Positions 23,691-31,294 of a stretch of 64,000 nucleotides of DNA are shown piece after piece (within the stretch, counting starts at the first letter, position 1; each line of letters begins with the position of its first letter). The translations under genes and the position numbers were made by a program. The notes beneath the pieces are model-generated. The model was given only the letters and a program-made list of their open reading frames with translations, was not told the origin of the DNA and did no database searches. Source of the stretch: Streptomyces rishiriensis (lineage in GTDB: Bacteria > Actinomycetota > Actinomycetes > Streptomycetales > Streptomycetaceae); NCBI RefSeq assembly GCF_030815485.1, contig NZ_JAUSWV010000002.1:5828001-5892000 (forward strand), written 5' to 3'.

Positions 23691-23702
23691 GTAGGAACCT
23701 AC
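23691..23702. promoter_or_regulatory. Dyad upstream of the double-XRE gene
   Basis: GTAGG-AA-CCTAC is a perfect dyad, flanked by imperfectly inverted CCGGTT and GGTGGT. It sits 12 bases before the ATG and could be the regulator's own operator. Confidence 0.45.
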
Positions 23703-23743
23703 GGTGGTGACCGGTCGGTCAGTTGCGACCGAGGAGGGCGCGG

Positions 23744-24439
23744 TCACTTGCCGCGTGTCGTCCGCACCCAGCGGTAGACCAGTTCCGGCCTCCCCACCTG
23801 CCCGTACAGCGGCTTGCGTTCGGTTCTCCCGGCCTCCACCAGATGCTCCAGGTACCGGCGGGCCGTGATGCGTGAGATGCCCACCGCCTCGGCGACCCCC
23901 GCGGCGGTGAGCCCGCCCTCCGCCTCCCGTACGGCCTCCGTCACCCGCTCCAGCGTGGGCCCGCTCAGCCCCTTGGGCAGCGCGGCGGGCCCCGGCGCGC
24001 GCAGGGTCGCCAGCGCCCGGTCGACCTCGTCCTGACCGCTCGCCTCGCCCGCGGCCCCCCGGAACTCGGCGTACCGCACCAGCCGGTCCCGAAGCGTGGC
24101 GAAGGTGAAGGGTTTCAGTACGTACTGCACGACTCCGAGCGAGACGCCCTCCCGTACCACCGTCAGGTCCCGCGCCGACGTCACCGCTATCACGTCCGCG
24201 TGATACCCCGCCGCCCGCAGTGAGCGGGCCAGCTGGAGTCCGTGCGCGTCGGGCAGGTGCAGGTCCAGCAGCAGCAGGTCGACCGGCGTGCGGTCCAGCA
24301 ACCGCCGGGCCTCCGCGCCGGTGTGCGCCTTGCCCACCGCGACGAACCCCGGCACCCGGCCCACGTACATCACATGGGCGTCCGCGGCGACCGGGTCGTC
24401 CTCCACGACCAGCACTCTGATCGGCTCTTCGCTCGTCAT
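23744..24439 (-). CDS. CitB/DcuR-family response regulator
   Basis: A 231-residue regulator. The receiver domain (1-125) has E13/D14/D15 and phospho-acceptor D59 (VDLLLLDLHLPDAHG), with the conserved Lys in VLKPFTFATLRDRLVRY. A C-terminal helix-turn-helix of the citrate/malate regulator type covers about 165-215 (TLERVTEAVREAEGGLTAAGVAEAVGISRITARRYLEHLV). It overlaps the sensor-kinase gene by 4 bases. Position beside dctA suggests it activates C4-dicarboxylate uptake. Confidence 0.93.
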   Translation of the reverse strand: MTSEEPIRVLVVEDDPVAADAHVMYVGRVPGFVAVGKAHTGAEARRLLDRTPVDLLLLDLHLPDAHGLQLARSLRAAGYHADVIAVTSARDLTVVREGVSLGVVQYVLKPFTFATLRDRLVRYAEFRGAAGEASGQDEVDRALATLRAPGPAALPKGLSGPTLERVTEAVREAEGGLTAAGVAEAVGISRITARRYLEHLVEAGRTERKPLYGQVGRPELVYRWVRTTRGK

Positions 24440-26097
24440 CCCAGGTCTCCAGACGCCGACAGGGGCCCGGTGGCACCGGGCCCGGTGGCACCGGTGGCCG
24501 CCGTCACCGGCAGCGGCAGGCGGACCAGGAACTCCGCCCCGCCGCCCGCGGCCTCCGCCACCGACAGGGTCCCCTCGTGCCGCTGCACCGCCTGCCGGAC
24601 CAGTGCCAGCCCGAGGCCCCGCCCGCCCGGCCCGGCCGGCTTCGTCGAGAAACCGCGTTCGAAAACCAAAGAGGCGTGCGCCGGGTCCACTCCCGCTCCC
24701 GTGTCCGCCACCCGCATCAGCAGCTCGGCACCCTCGGTGGCTGCGGTCACCGTCACCTGCGCCCGGGTGCTCCCCTGGGCCGCGTCCACCGCGTTGTCGA
24801 TGAGGTTGCCCAGGATCGTCACCAGGTCCCGGGCGGGGAGCGACTCCGGCAGCAGGCCGTCGTCCACCGTGCTCTCCCGCGACACCACCAGCTCCACGCC
24901 CCGCTCGTTCGCCTGGGCCGTCTTGCCCAGCAGCAGGGCCGCCAGGACCGGTTCGGCGACGGCCGCGACCACCTGGTCCGTCAGTGCCTGGGCCAGTTCC
25001 AGTTCCGCCGTCGCGAAGTCCACCGCCTCCTCCGCCCGGCCCAGTTCGATCAGCGACACCACGGTGTGCAGCCGGTTCGCCGCCTCGTGGGCCTGTGAGC
25101 GCAGCGCCTGCGTGAAGCCGCGCTCGGAGTCCAACTCACCCATCACGGACTGGAGTTCGGTCACATCGCGCAGGGTGACCACAGCGCCTCTGCGCTCGCC
25201 GCCCGACACCGGGGAGGTGTTCACCACGAGCACCCGGTCCGCCGTCAGATGCACCTCGTCCACCCGGGGCTCGGAGGAGAGCAGCGCACCTGTCAGCGGA
25301 GCCGGCAGGCCCAGTTCCGCCACCGACATGCCCACCACCTCCCCCGAGACGCCCAGCAGCTCCCGGCCCCCGTCGTTGATCAGCGCCACCTTGTACTGTC
25401 CGTCCAGCATCAGCAACCCCTCCCGCACCGCGTGCAGCGCGGCCTGGTGGTAGTCGTGCATGCGGCTCAGCTCGGTCGCGTTCATGCCGTGGGTGTGGCG
25501 GCGCAGGGACGCGTTGATGAGGTACGTACCGATCGCGCCGAGGGCGAGCGCGCCGACGGCCACCGCGAACAGGGCCGTCACCTGGTCCTGCACCCGCTTG
25601 CTGATCGACTCGACCTTGATGCCCGCGCTGACCAGACCGATGATCGTGCCGTCGTCCTCGATCGGGGTGACCGCGCGGACGGACGCGCCGAGGGTGCCGG
25701 TGTAGGTCTCGGTGAAGGTCTCGCCCTTCAGGGCCTTCGCCGTGTTGCCGCGGAAGCGCTGGCCGATCTGGGTCTTGTCCGGATGCGTCCAGCGGATGCC
25801 CTCCGGGTTCATGATCGTGACGAAGTCGACCTCCGTGTCCCTCATGACGCGCAGGGCGTACGGCTGGAGCTCGGCGGTGGGCTTCGCGGTCCGGATCGCC
25901 GCCCGCACGGAGGGCGAGTCGGCGACCGAGCGGGCCACGGCCGTGGCTTGGCGGCCCGCCGCCTCCTCGGCCTGGGTGCGGTCGCTGACGTACGTGAACA
26001 GCGCGTATCCCGCGACGAGCACCGCTATCAGCACCGCCTGCATGGCGAAGAGCTGGCCGGCCAGGCTGCGGGGTCTCGGCAGAGCGGGGATGCGCAT
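24436..26097 (-). CDS. DcuS/CitA-type sensor histidine kinase
   Basis: A 553-residue kinase starting at ATG 26097. It has a first helix at about 15-37, an extracytoplasmic single-Cache sensor domain (40-172, including IMNPEGIRWTHPD and the ligand-loop RAVTPIEDDGTIIGLVSAG), a second helix at 175-195 and a PAS domain at about 212-310. The H-box has H337 (SQAHEAANRLHTVVSL), as in CitA/DcuS, followed by a HATPase domain (NLIDNAVDAAQG, DTGAGVD, GGRGLGLALVRQAV). The family senses citrate, malate, fumarate or succinate outside the cell. The divergent dicarboxylate carrier supports this ligand class (inference). Confidence 0.94.
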   Translation of the reverse strand: MRIPALPRPRSLAGQLFAMQAVLIAVLVAGYALFTYVSDRTQAEEAAGRQATAVARSVADSPSVRAAIRTAKPTAELQPYALRVMRDTEVDFVTIMNPEGIRWTHPDKTQIGQRFRGNTAKALKGETFTETYTGTLGASVRAVTPIEDDGTIIGLVSAGIKVESISKRVQDQVTALFAVAVGALALGAIGTYLINASLRRHTHGMNATELSRMHDYHQAALHAVREGLLMLDGQYKVALINDGGRELLGVSGEVVGMSVAELGLPAPLTGALLSSEPRVDEVHLTADRVLVVNTSPVSGGERRGAVVTLRDVTELQSVMGELDSERGFTQALRSQAHEAANRLHTVVSLIELGRAEEAVDFATAELELAQALTDQVVAAVAEPVLAALLLGKTAQANERGVELVVSRESTVDDGLLPESLPARDLVTILGNLIDNAVDAAQGSTRAQVTVTAATEGAELLMRVADTGAGVDPAHASLVFERGFSTKPAGPGGRGLGLALVRQAVQRHEGTLSVAEAAGGGAEFLVRLPLPVTAATGATGPGATGPLSASGDLG

Positions 26098-26249
26098 GTC
26101 GTCAGTGTGCCCCCGGCGGTAAGCGTGAACTAAATGAACGGAAGGGTGACCGCCCTCACAGGCCGGGAGATAGTCGCGGCAATCCCCCATACACCCCGGA
26201 CGTGAGCCGCACGCCGGTGATGCCGACGAAGACGTCAAGGAGGGCAGCC

Positions 26250-27671
26250 GTGGCCGCCAGCAGCACCCCCGATACGGCACCTGCCGCACCCGCTGTCAAG
26301 CGGGACCGCACCCACTACCTGTACATCGCGGTGATCGTCGCGGTCGCCATCGGCATCGCCGTGGGGCTCGCCGCTCCCGACTTCGCCGTCGAGCTGAAGC
26401 CCATCGGGACCGGCTTCGTCAACCTGATCAAGATGATGATCTCGCCGATCATCTTCTGCACGATCGTGCTGGGCATCGGCTCCGTACGGAAGGCCGCCAA
26501 GGTCGGCGCCGTCGGCGGTATCGCCCTCGGCTACTTCATGGTCATGTCGATGGTCGCCCTCGGTATCGGCCTCGTGGTCGGCAACATCCTGGAGCCGGGC
26601 ACGGGTCTCGCCATCACGGACGCCGTGAAGGAGACCGGGCAGGCGCAGGTCTCGCCGGAGGCCAAGGACACCACCGAGTTCCTGCTCGGCATCATCCCCA
26701 CCACGATCGTCTCCGCCTTCACCGAGGGCGAGGTCCTCCAGACCCTGCTCATCGCCCTGCTCTGCGGCTTCGCGCTCCAGGCCATGGGCAAGGCCGGCCG
26801 GCCGGTGCTGCGCGGTGTCGAGCACATCCAGCGCCTGGTCTTCCGCGTCCTCGCGATGGTGATGTGGGCCGCTCCGATCGGTGCCTTCGGCGCCATGGCC
26901 GCGGTCGTCGGCTCCTCGGGCGTGGACGCGCTCAAGAGCCTGGCCGTACTGATGCTCGGCTTCTACGCCACCTGTTTCCTCTTCGTCTTCATCGTGCTGG
27001 GCGCGCTGCTGAGGATCGTCTCTGGTCTGAACATCCTCTCCCTGTTCAAGTACCTGGCCCGGGAGTTCCTGCTGATCCTGTCCACCTCCTCCTCCGAGTC
27101 CGCGCTGCCGCGGCTCATCGCGAAGATGGAGCACCTGGGTGTCAGCAAGCCCGTCGTCGGCATCACCGTCCCGACCGGCTACTCCTTCAACCTCGACGGC
27201 ACCATGATCTACATGACCATGGCGTCCCTGTTCATCGCCGACGCGATGGGCACGCCGATGTCGGTCGGCGAGCAGATCCCGCTGCTGCTCTTCCTGTTCG
27301 TCGCCTCCAAGGGCGCGGCGGGTGTCACCGGCGCCGGCATGGCGACCCTGGCCGGCGGTCTCCAGTCGCACAAGCCCGCCCTGGTGGACGGCATCGGCCT
27401 CATCGTCGGCATCGACCGCTTCATGAGCGAGGCCCGCGCCCTCACCAACTTCGCGGGCAACGCCGTCGCCACCGTCCTGATCGGCACCTGGACGAAGGAG
27501 ATCGACAAGGCGCGCGTCCGGGTGGTGCTCGCCGGCGGGCTGCCCTTCGACGAGAAGACCCTGCTCGACCAGGACCAGGACCAGGACCAGGACGGGGACG
27601 GCCTCGAGACCGCCCCGGTGGACGTGCCCGAGCAGCGCGAGGGCGGCGAGAAGGAACTCGCCAAGGCGTAG
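26250..27671 (+). CDS. dctA: C4-dicarboxylate:cation symporter (DctA/DAACS family)
   Basis: A 473-residue carrier starting at GTG 26250, five bases after AAGGAGGG; this trims a 16-residue upstream extension. It has eight predicted membrane helices plus two re-entrant loops. Signature motifs are the serine-rich STSSSESALPRLI, VTIPTGYSFNLDGT-like ITVPTGYSFNLDGTMIY and KGAAGVTGAGMATLAGGL, close to E. coli DctA. It takes up succinate, fumarate or malate. The C-terminus carries a DQDQDQDQDGDG run encoded by GACCAG repeats. It is divergent from the CitA/CitB-like pair that probably induces it. Confidence 0.9.
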   Translation: MAASSTPDTAPAAPAVKRDRTHYLYIAVIVAVAIGIAVGLAAPDFAVELKPIGTGFVNLIKMMISPIIFCTIVLGIGSVRKAAKVGAVGGIALGYFMVMSMVALGIGLVVGNILEPGTGLAITDAVKETGQAQVSPEAKDTTEFLLGIIPTTIVSAFTEGEVLQTLLIALLCGFALQAMGKAGRPVLRGVEHIQRLVFRVLAMVMWAAPIGAFGAMAAVVGSSGVDALKSLAVLMLGFYATCFLFVFIVLGALLRIVSGLNILSLFKYLAREFLLILSTSSSESALPRLIAKMEHLGVSKPVVGITVPTGYSFNLDGTMIYMTMASLFIADAMGTPMSVGEQIPLLLFLFVASKGAAGVTGAGMATLAGGLQSHKPALVDGIGLIVGIDRFMSEARALTNFAGNAVATVLIGTWTKEIDKARVRVVLAGGLPFDEKTLLDQDQDQDQDGDGLETAPVDVPEQREGGEKELAKA

Positions 27672-27703
27672 GTCGTGTCCGCACGGTCCCGCCCTCCACG
27701 ACT

Positions 27704-27744
27704 CCGGGTGTCCGGCCCCGCCTGAACCGGCGCCGGACACCCGG
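27704..27744 (+). terminator. Stem-loop after dctA
   Basis: CCGGGTGTCCGGC (27704-27716) pairs perfectly with GCCGGACACCCGG (27732-27744). There is no T-run. Confidence 0.7.
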
Positions 27745-27921
27745 GCACCGCCCCACCGCCCCGGGACGCCCGCGACCCCACGTCCCGGGCGTCCACCACC
27801 CCACCGTCTCCGGGCGGCCGAGCACTCCCCCGTGGCCCGGCCGCCCGGTCCGCGTTCTCCAAGGTTCCTGGCCTTCTTCCGGCCCGTTCCGCCCGGCAAC
27901 GCCCCGCCACGCGGGGCGTTG

Positions 27922-28818
27922 TCATCGCCGTCGCGCCGCCTCGTTCAGGTGGTCGACTTCCTCCTCGGTCAGGGGCAGGTCGGCTGCCGAGGCCGAGTTC
28001 CGGATCGACTCGGGGCGGCTCGCGCCGGGGATCGGGATCACCGTGGGGGAGCGGGTCAGGAGCCAGGCCAGACAGAGCTGCTGGGGGCTGACGCCTCGCT
28101 CCCGGGCGAGGTCGTGAAAGGCGCCGAGCGTGTCGGAAAGCCGCTCGCCGGGCCCGTCGAGGGAGCTGCGGGAGATGCCGCCCAAGGGGCTCCACGGCAG
28201 GAACGCCAGCCCCAGCTCGGCCGCCAGCCGCAGTTCGGGCTCGCTGTCGCGCACGGCGGGGGAGTAGCGGTTCTGGACCGACACCAGCCGGTCGCCGAGG
28301 ATCGCCCGGGCCCCGCGGATCTGGTCCGTGTCCGCGTTGGAGACGCCGGCCAGCCTGATCTTCCCCTCGTCGAGCAGATCCCGCAGCGCGCCCACGGACT
28401 CCTCGAACGGGATCGCCGGGTCGGGCTTGTGGAGCTGGTACAGCCCGATCGCCTCGACGCCGAGCCGCCGCAGGGAGCCCTCCGCGGCCGTCTTCAGATG
28501 GCGGGGATCGCCGTTCACCGTCCAGTCCGCCGCGCCGCCGCCCGGTCTGCCCCGGCCGCCCTTCGTCGCGACGAGCACGTCCGAGGTGTCACCGCCGTAC
28601 GTGGCGAGCGCGTGGGCCACGAGCCGCTCGTTGTGACCGGGCTCCGCGCCCGGCAGATGGTAGGAGTCGGCCGTGTCCAGCAGGGTCACGCCCGCGTCCA
28701 GCGCCGCGTGGACGGTGGCCAGGGCGCGGTCCCGGCCGGGGCGGCCCTCGACGGACAGCGGCATCGCGCCGAGCCCGATCGCGCTGACGCGCAGGTCACC
28801 AAGGATGCGGTGGCGCAC
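27922..28818 (-). CDS. Aldo/keto reductase
   Basis: A 298-residue NADPH-dependent reductase. Visible catalytic residues are Asp/Tyr in DTADSYHLPG, Lys in VLVATKGGRGR and His in IGLYQLHKPD. The NADP-binding C-terminus has IPGASRPESIRNSASAADL. The length is normal. The start is ATG 28818, one base beyond the stop of the upstream reductase gene, so the two are an operon. The substrate is not deducible. Confidence 0.92.
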   Translation of the reverse strand: MRHRILGDLRVSAIGLGAMPLSVEGRPGRDRALATVHAALDAGVTLLDTADSYHLPGAEPGHNERLVAHALATYGGDTSDVLVATKGGRGRPGGGAADWTVNGDPRHLKTAAEGSLRRLGVEAIGLYQLHKPDPAIPFEESVGALRDLLDEGKIRLAGVSNADTDQIRGARAILGDRLVSVQNRYSPAVRDSEPELRLAAELGLAFLPWSPLGGISRSSLDGPGERLSDTLGAFHDLARERGVSPQQLCLAWLLTRSPTVIPIPGASRPESIRNSASAADLPLTEEEVDHLNEAARRR

Positions 28819-28819
28819 G

Positions 28820-29797
28820 TCAGTTCACCTTCCCCAGCGTCTCCTCGGCCGCGCGCCGCAGCCACTGCCGGCTGTTGCCGAAGGTGAACCCGAGCCGGGT
28901 GGCGCGGGTGTTGTCCATGCCGTAGAAGCGGCGGAAGGAGAGCGGGGACACCTCACCGACCTCGACCTCCTGGAACACCGCCCGGCCGGCGGGTATCCGC
29001 GCCGCCACCGCCTCGCACAGATCCTGCGTGGTCAGCGTCCCGTGCGAGGCCGCGTTGACCGGGCCGGTGAAGTCCTGGCCCACCGTCCAGAACAGGAAGT
29101 CGGCGATCTCCTCGACGTGGATGTACGTCGCCGGACGGTTCGCCGTCGGCACGGTGATCGGCTCACCGGCGCGGATGCGGGAGGCGTAGTGCTCCAGCCG
29201 TCCCGTGAAGTCGTCGTCACCGCCCAGCACATGGGCGACGCGGACGGCCACGTGGGGGAACGCCGGCTCCGCCGCGAACACCGCCTCCGCCTGCCGCTTG
29301 CCCTCGCCGTAGTGGGCGTCGAGGAACTCCGGCCGGTCCCAGGGAAGTTCCGGATCGACCCGGACGTCCCGCGGATCGACGTCCTGCTCCCGCACGAAGG
29401 CGACGGAGTCCTCGTACTCGTACACCTCGACCGTCGACGTCAGGACGTACCGCCGGGTGCGGCCGGCGAACACCCGGCGGGCGATCGCCGCCTGGCGGGG
29501 GGTGTAGCAGACCTGGTCGACGACGACGTCGAAGGTGCGCGAACCGAGCGCGGCGTTCAGCGCGTTCTCGTCGTCGCGGTCGGCGATCAGGTGCGTCGCG
29601 CCCGGAGGCGGCGCGGACGAACCGCGGTTCAGTACCGTCACCCGGTCCCCGGCGGCCAGCAGGCGCGCGATCAGCCGCTTGCCGAAATAGCGGTTTCCAC
29701 CGATGACCAGGACCTCACGCTCATTTCCCTGCCGGGCCGCCGCCTGTCCGGCGGCCCCTTCCCGGGCCTTTACCTCCTGCGCTGTTTCCATGACCAT
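28820..29797 (-). CDS. NAD-dependent epimerase/dehydratase-like reductase
   Basis: A 325-residue extended SDR protein. The nucleotide motif is VLVIGGNRYFGKRLIARLL (GGNRFxG type), the Asp-Arg pair is ADRDDENAL and the catalytic Tyr-Lys is HYGEGKRQAE. The GGNRYFG motif is shared with plant chloroplast RNA-binding SDRs and reductases such as CSP41-like proteins, so a sugar-nucleotide substrate is not certain. ATG 29797 is preferred (GGGAG upstream); ATG 29791 is possible. It is divergent from the Lrp gene by 39 bp, which makes Lrp a likely regulator. Confidence 0.85.
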   Translation of the reverse strand: MVMETAQEVKAREGAAGQAAARQGNEREVLVIGGNRYFGKRLIARLLAAGDRVTVLNRGSSAPPPGATHLIADRDDENALNAALGSRTFDVVVDQVCYTPRQAAIARRVFAGRTRRYVLTSTVEVYEYEDSVAFVREQDVDPRDVRVDPELPWDRPEFLDAHYGEGKRQAEAVFAAEPAFPHVAVRVAHVLGGDDDFTGRLEHYASRIRAGEPITVPTANRPATYIHVEEIADFLFWTVGQDFTGPVNAASHGTLTTQDLCEAVAARIPAGRAVFQEVEVGEVSPLSFRRFYGMDNTRATRLGFTFGNSRQWLRRAAEETLGKVN

Positions 29798-29836
29798 GAT
29801 TCTCCCGGCGTACACGCCTGTCCTGAAGGGGTAACC

Positions 29837-30346
29837 ATGGGAGTTCCGGCCGTCGTACCGAAAGAACCTCGGCATTCGCGAGGCGTGGCCGACGAAACCT
29901 CGGTGGCCTTCGACGCACTGGACCGGCAGATCCTGGAGTTGCTCCAGACCGACGGCCGGATCAAGCTCAGCGAGCTGGGCCGCCGGGTGCGGCTGAGTCC
30001 GGCGGCGGTGACGGAACGGGTGCGGCGGCTGGAGGCGGCGGGGGTGATCAGCGGCTACGGCGCGCACGTCAGCCCGGCCCGGCTCGGCTACGGCATCCAG
30101 GCGTTCATCCGGGTCGATCCGCACGGCGGCTACACCCTGAAGCACCCCAGGACCCTCGAGCTGATCGGGCGCCCCGAGATCACCGAGGTCCACCACGTGG
30201 TGGGCGAGGACTGCTGGATCCTCAAGGTCGCCGTCCGGGACACCGTCCACCTGGAGGACGTCCTCGAGGCGGTCTCCGCTCTCGGGCGCACCACGACGTC
30301 GATCGTGCTCACCTCGCCGGTGGAGCGGAAACCGCTCTTGCCTTGA
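29837..30346 (+). CDS. Lrp/AsnC-family regulator
   Basis: A 169-residue regulator. The N-terminal helix-turn-helix is at about 28-75 (LDRQILELLQTDGRIKLSELGRRVRLSPAAVTERVRRLEAAGVI) and the RAM/AsnC ligand domain at about 85-160 (AFIRVDPHGG... EVHHVVGEDCWILKVAVRDTVHLEDVL). ATG 29837 follows GAAGGGG; GTG 29885 would remove a short unstructured leader. The end overlaps the MerR operator. Amino-acid effector is expected for the family, identity unknown. Confidence 0.92.
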   Translation: MGVPAVVPKEPRHSRGVADETSVAFDALDRQILELLQTDGRIKLSELGRRVRLSPAAVTERVRRLEAAGVISGYGAHVSPARLGYGIQAFIRVDPHGGYTLKHPRTLELIGRPEITEVHHVVGEDCWILKVAVRDTVHLEDVLEAVSALGRTTTSIVLTSPVERKPLLP

Positions 30347-30359
30347 CGTGGGCGTCAAG
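30342..30359. promoter_or_regulatory. MerR-type operator/promoter, CTTGACG-N4-CGTCAAG
   Basis: A perfect 7-bp inverted repeat with a 4-base spacer. Its left arm contains the -35-like TTGACG and overlaps the Lrp stop codon. It ends 15 bp before the MerR ATG, the standard placement for MerR-family self-regulated promoters. Confidence 0.75.
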
Positions 30360-30374
30360 CCTTACGTTCGTGGC

Positions 30375-30803
30375 ATGCGCATCGGCGAGCTGGCCGCACG
30401 GGCCGGGACCACCACCCGGACGCTGCGGTACTACGAGTCGCGCGGGCTGCTGCCCGCGCGGCGCGGCGACAACGGGTACCGGACGTACGACGAGACCGAT
30501 CTGCGGCTGTTGCGGCAGATCAGGACGTTGCAGGACTTCGGGTTCGAGCTGGAGGAGACCCGGCCCTTCGTGGAGTGTCTGCGGGCCGGGCACCCGGAGG
30601 GCGACTCCTGCCCGGCGTCGCTCGCGGTCTACCGGCGCAAGCTGGACGAGCTGGACGCGCTCATCGGGGAGCTGCGGGTGGTGCGGGAGACCGTCGCCGG
30701 GGAGCTCGTGCGGGCCGAACAGGCGCGCGACGAGCTGGCCGCCGAGGCGCTGGTTCCGGGGGGTCCGGAGCCCGAGTGCGAACTGGGAGGGCAGGAACGG
30801 TGA
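30375..30803 (+). CDS. MerR-family transcriptional regulator
   Basis: A 142-residue MerR protein. The winged helix is at residues 1-70 (MRIGELAARAGTTTRTLRYYESRGLLPARRGDNGYRTYDETDLRLL), then a dimer coiled coil to about 130. Cys residues occur in FVECLRAGH, GDSCPASL and ECELGG. There is no SoxR-type iron-sulfur Cys cluster. It overlaps the thioredoxin start by 4 bases (GTGA), so a redox or metal signal controlling a thioredoxin is plausible. Start chosen because it begins the MerR domain exactly. Confidence 0.92.
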   Translation: MRIGELAARAGTTTRTLRYYESRGLLPARRGDNGYRTYDETDLRLLRQIRTLQDFGFELEETRPFVECLRAGHPEGDSCPASLAVYRRKLDELDALIGELRVVRETVAGELVRAEQARDELAAEALVPGGPEPECELGGQER

Positions 30804-31132
30804 TCAAGGCGGACGGGGTGGCCGAGGTGACGGACGCGGACTTCGGGGCGGCGGTGCTGGGGGCGGACCTGCCGGTGCTGGTGGAGTTCACCGCCGACTG
30901 GTGTCCGCCGTGCCGGCAGATGGGCCCGGTGCTCAGCGCGCTCGCCGCGGAGGAGGGCGAGCGGCTGAAGGTGGTGCAGCTGGACGTGGACACCAATCCG
31001 GAGACCACCCAGGCGTACCGGGTCCTGTCGATGCCGACCTTCATCGTGTTCCGGGCCGGTGAGCCCGTGAAGTCGATGGTGGGGGCACGGCCCAAGCGCC
31101 GGCTGCTGGCGGAGCTGGACGAGGTCCTGTGA
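30800..31132 (+). CDS. Thioredoxin, WCPPC active site
   Basis: A 110-residue thioredoxin from GTG 30800. The active site is W34-C35-P36-P37-C38 (FTADWCPPCRQM), unlike the usual WCGPC, and the cis-Pro loop is VLSMPTFIVF. The Pro-Pro pair raises redox potential in other thioredoxin-fold proteins, so it may act as a different thiol exchange protein. It is the second gene of the MerR operon and is followed by a hairpin. Confidence 0.93.
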   Translation: MIKADGVAEVTDADFGAAVLGADLPVLVEFTADWCPPCRQMGPVLSALAAEEGERLKVVQLDVDTNPETTQAYRVLSMPTFIVFRAGEPVKSMVGARPKRRLLAELDEVL

Positions 31133-31173
31133 GCGGGCGATGAGCTGACCGGCGGGAGGTCTTCGCCGCATAA

Positions 31174-31209
31174 AGAAATCCCCCGAGCAATTGCGCTCGG
31201 GGGATTTCT
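31174..31209. terminator. Perfect 15-bp stem-loop between thioredoxin and helD
   Basis: AGAAATCCCCCGAGC (31174-31188) pairs with GCTCGGGGGATTTCT (31195-31209) around AATTGC. It is a good terminator for the thioredoxin operon and overlaps the likely helD promoter. Confidence 0.75.
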
Positions 31210-31220
31210 CTGCGTATATT
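31191..31220 (+). promoter_or_regulatory. Candidate helD promoter
   Basis: TTGCGC (31191-31196) and TATATT (31215-31220), 18 bp apart, resemble a vegetative promoter in a locally AT-rich stretch. The -35 lies in the loop and right arm of the hairpin. Confidence 0.4.
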
Positions 31221-31294
31221 CGATGGTTCGCGACTTCACTGAATGGAGTCGCAAAGAAGCTCACTGAGCACAGTATATGCGGGCGGGAGTGGAA

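Noticed and set aside
31174-31209. Hairpin upstream of helD as a rifamycin-associated element
   Set aside because: The inverted repeat looks like a terminator with a 15-bp continuous stem; I could not match it to the rifamycin element I remember, so rifamycin control is not claimed.
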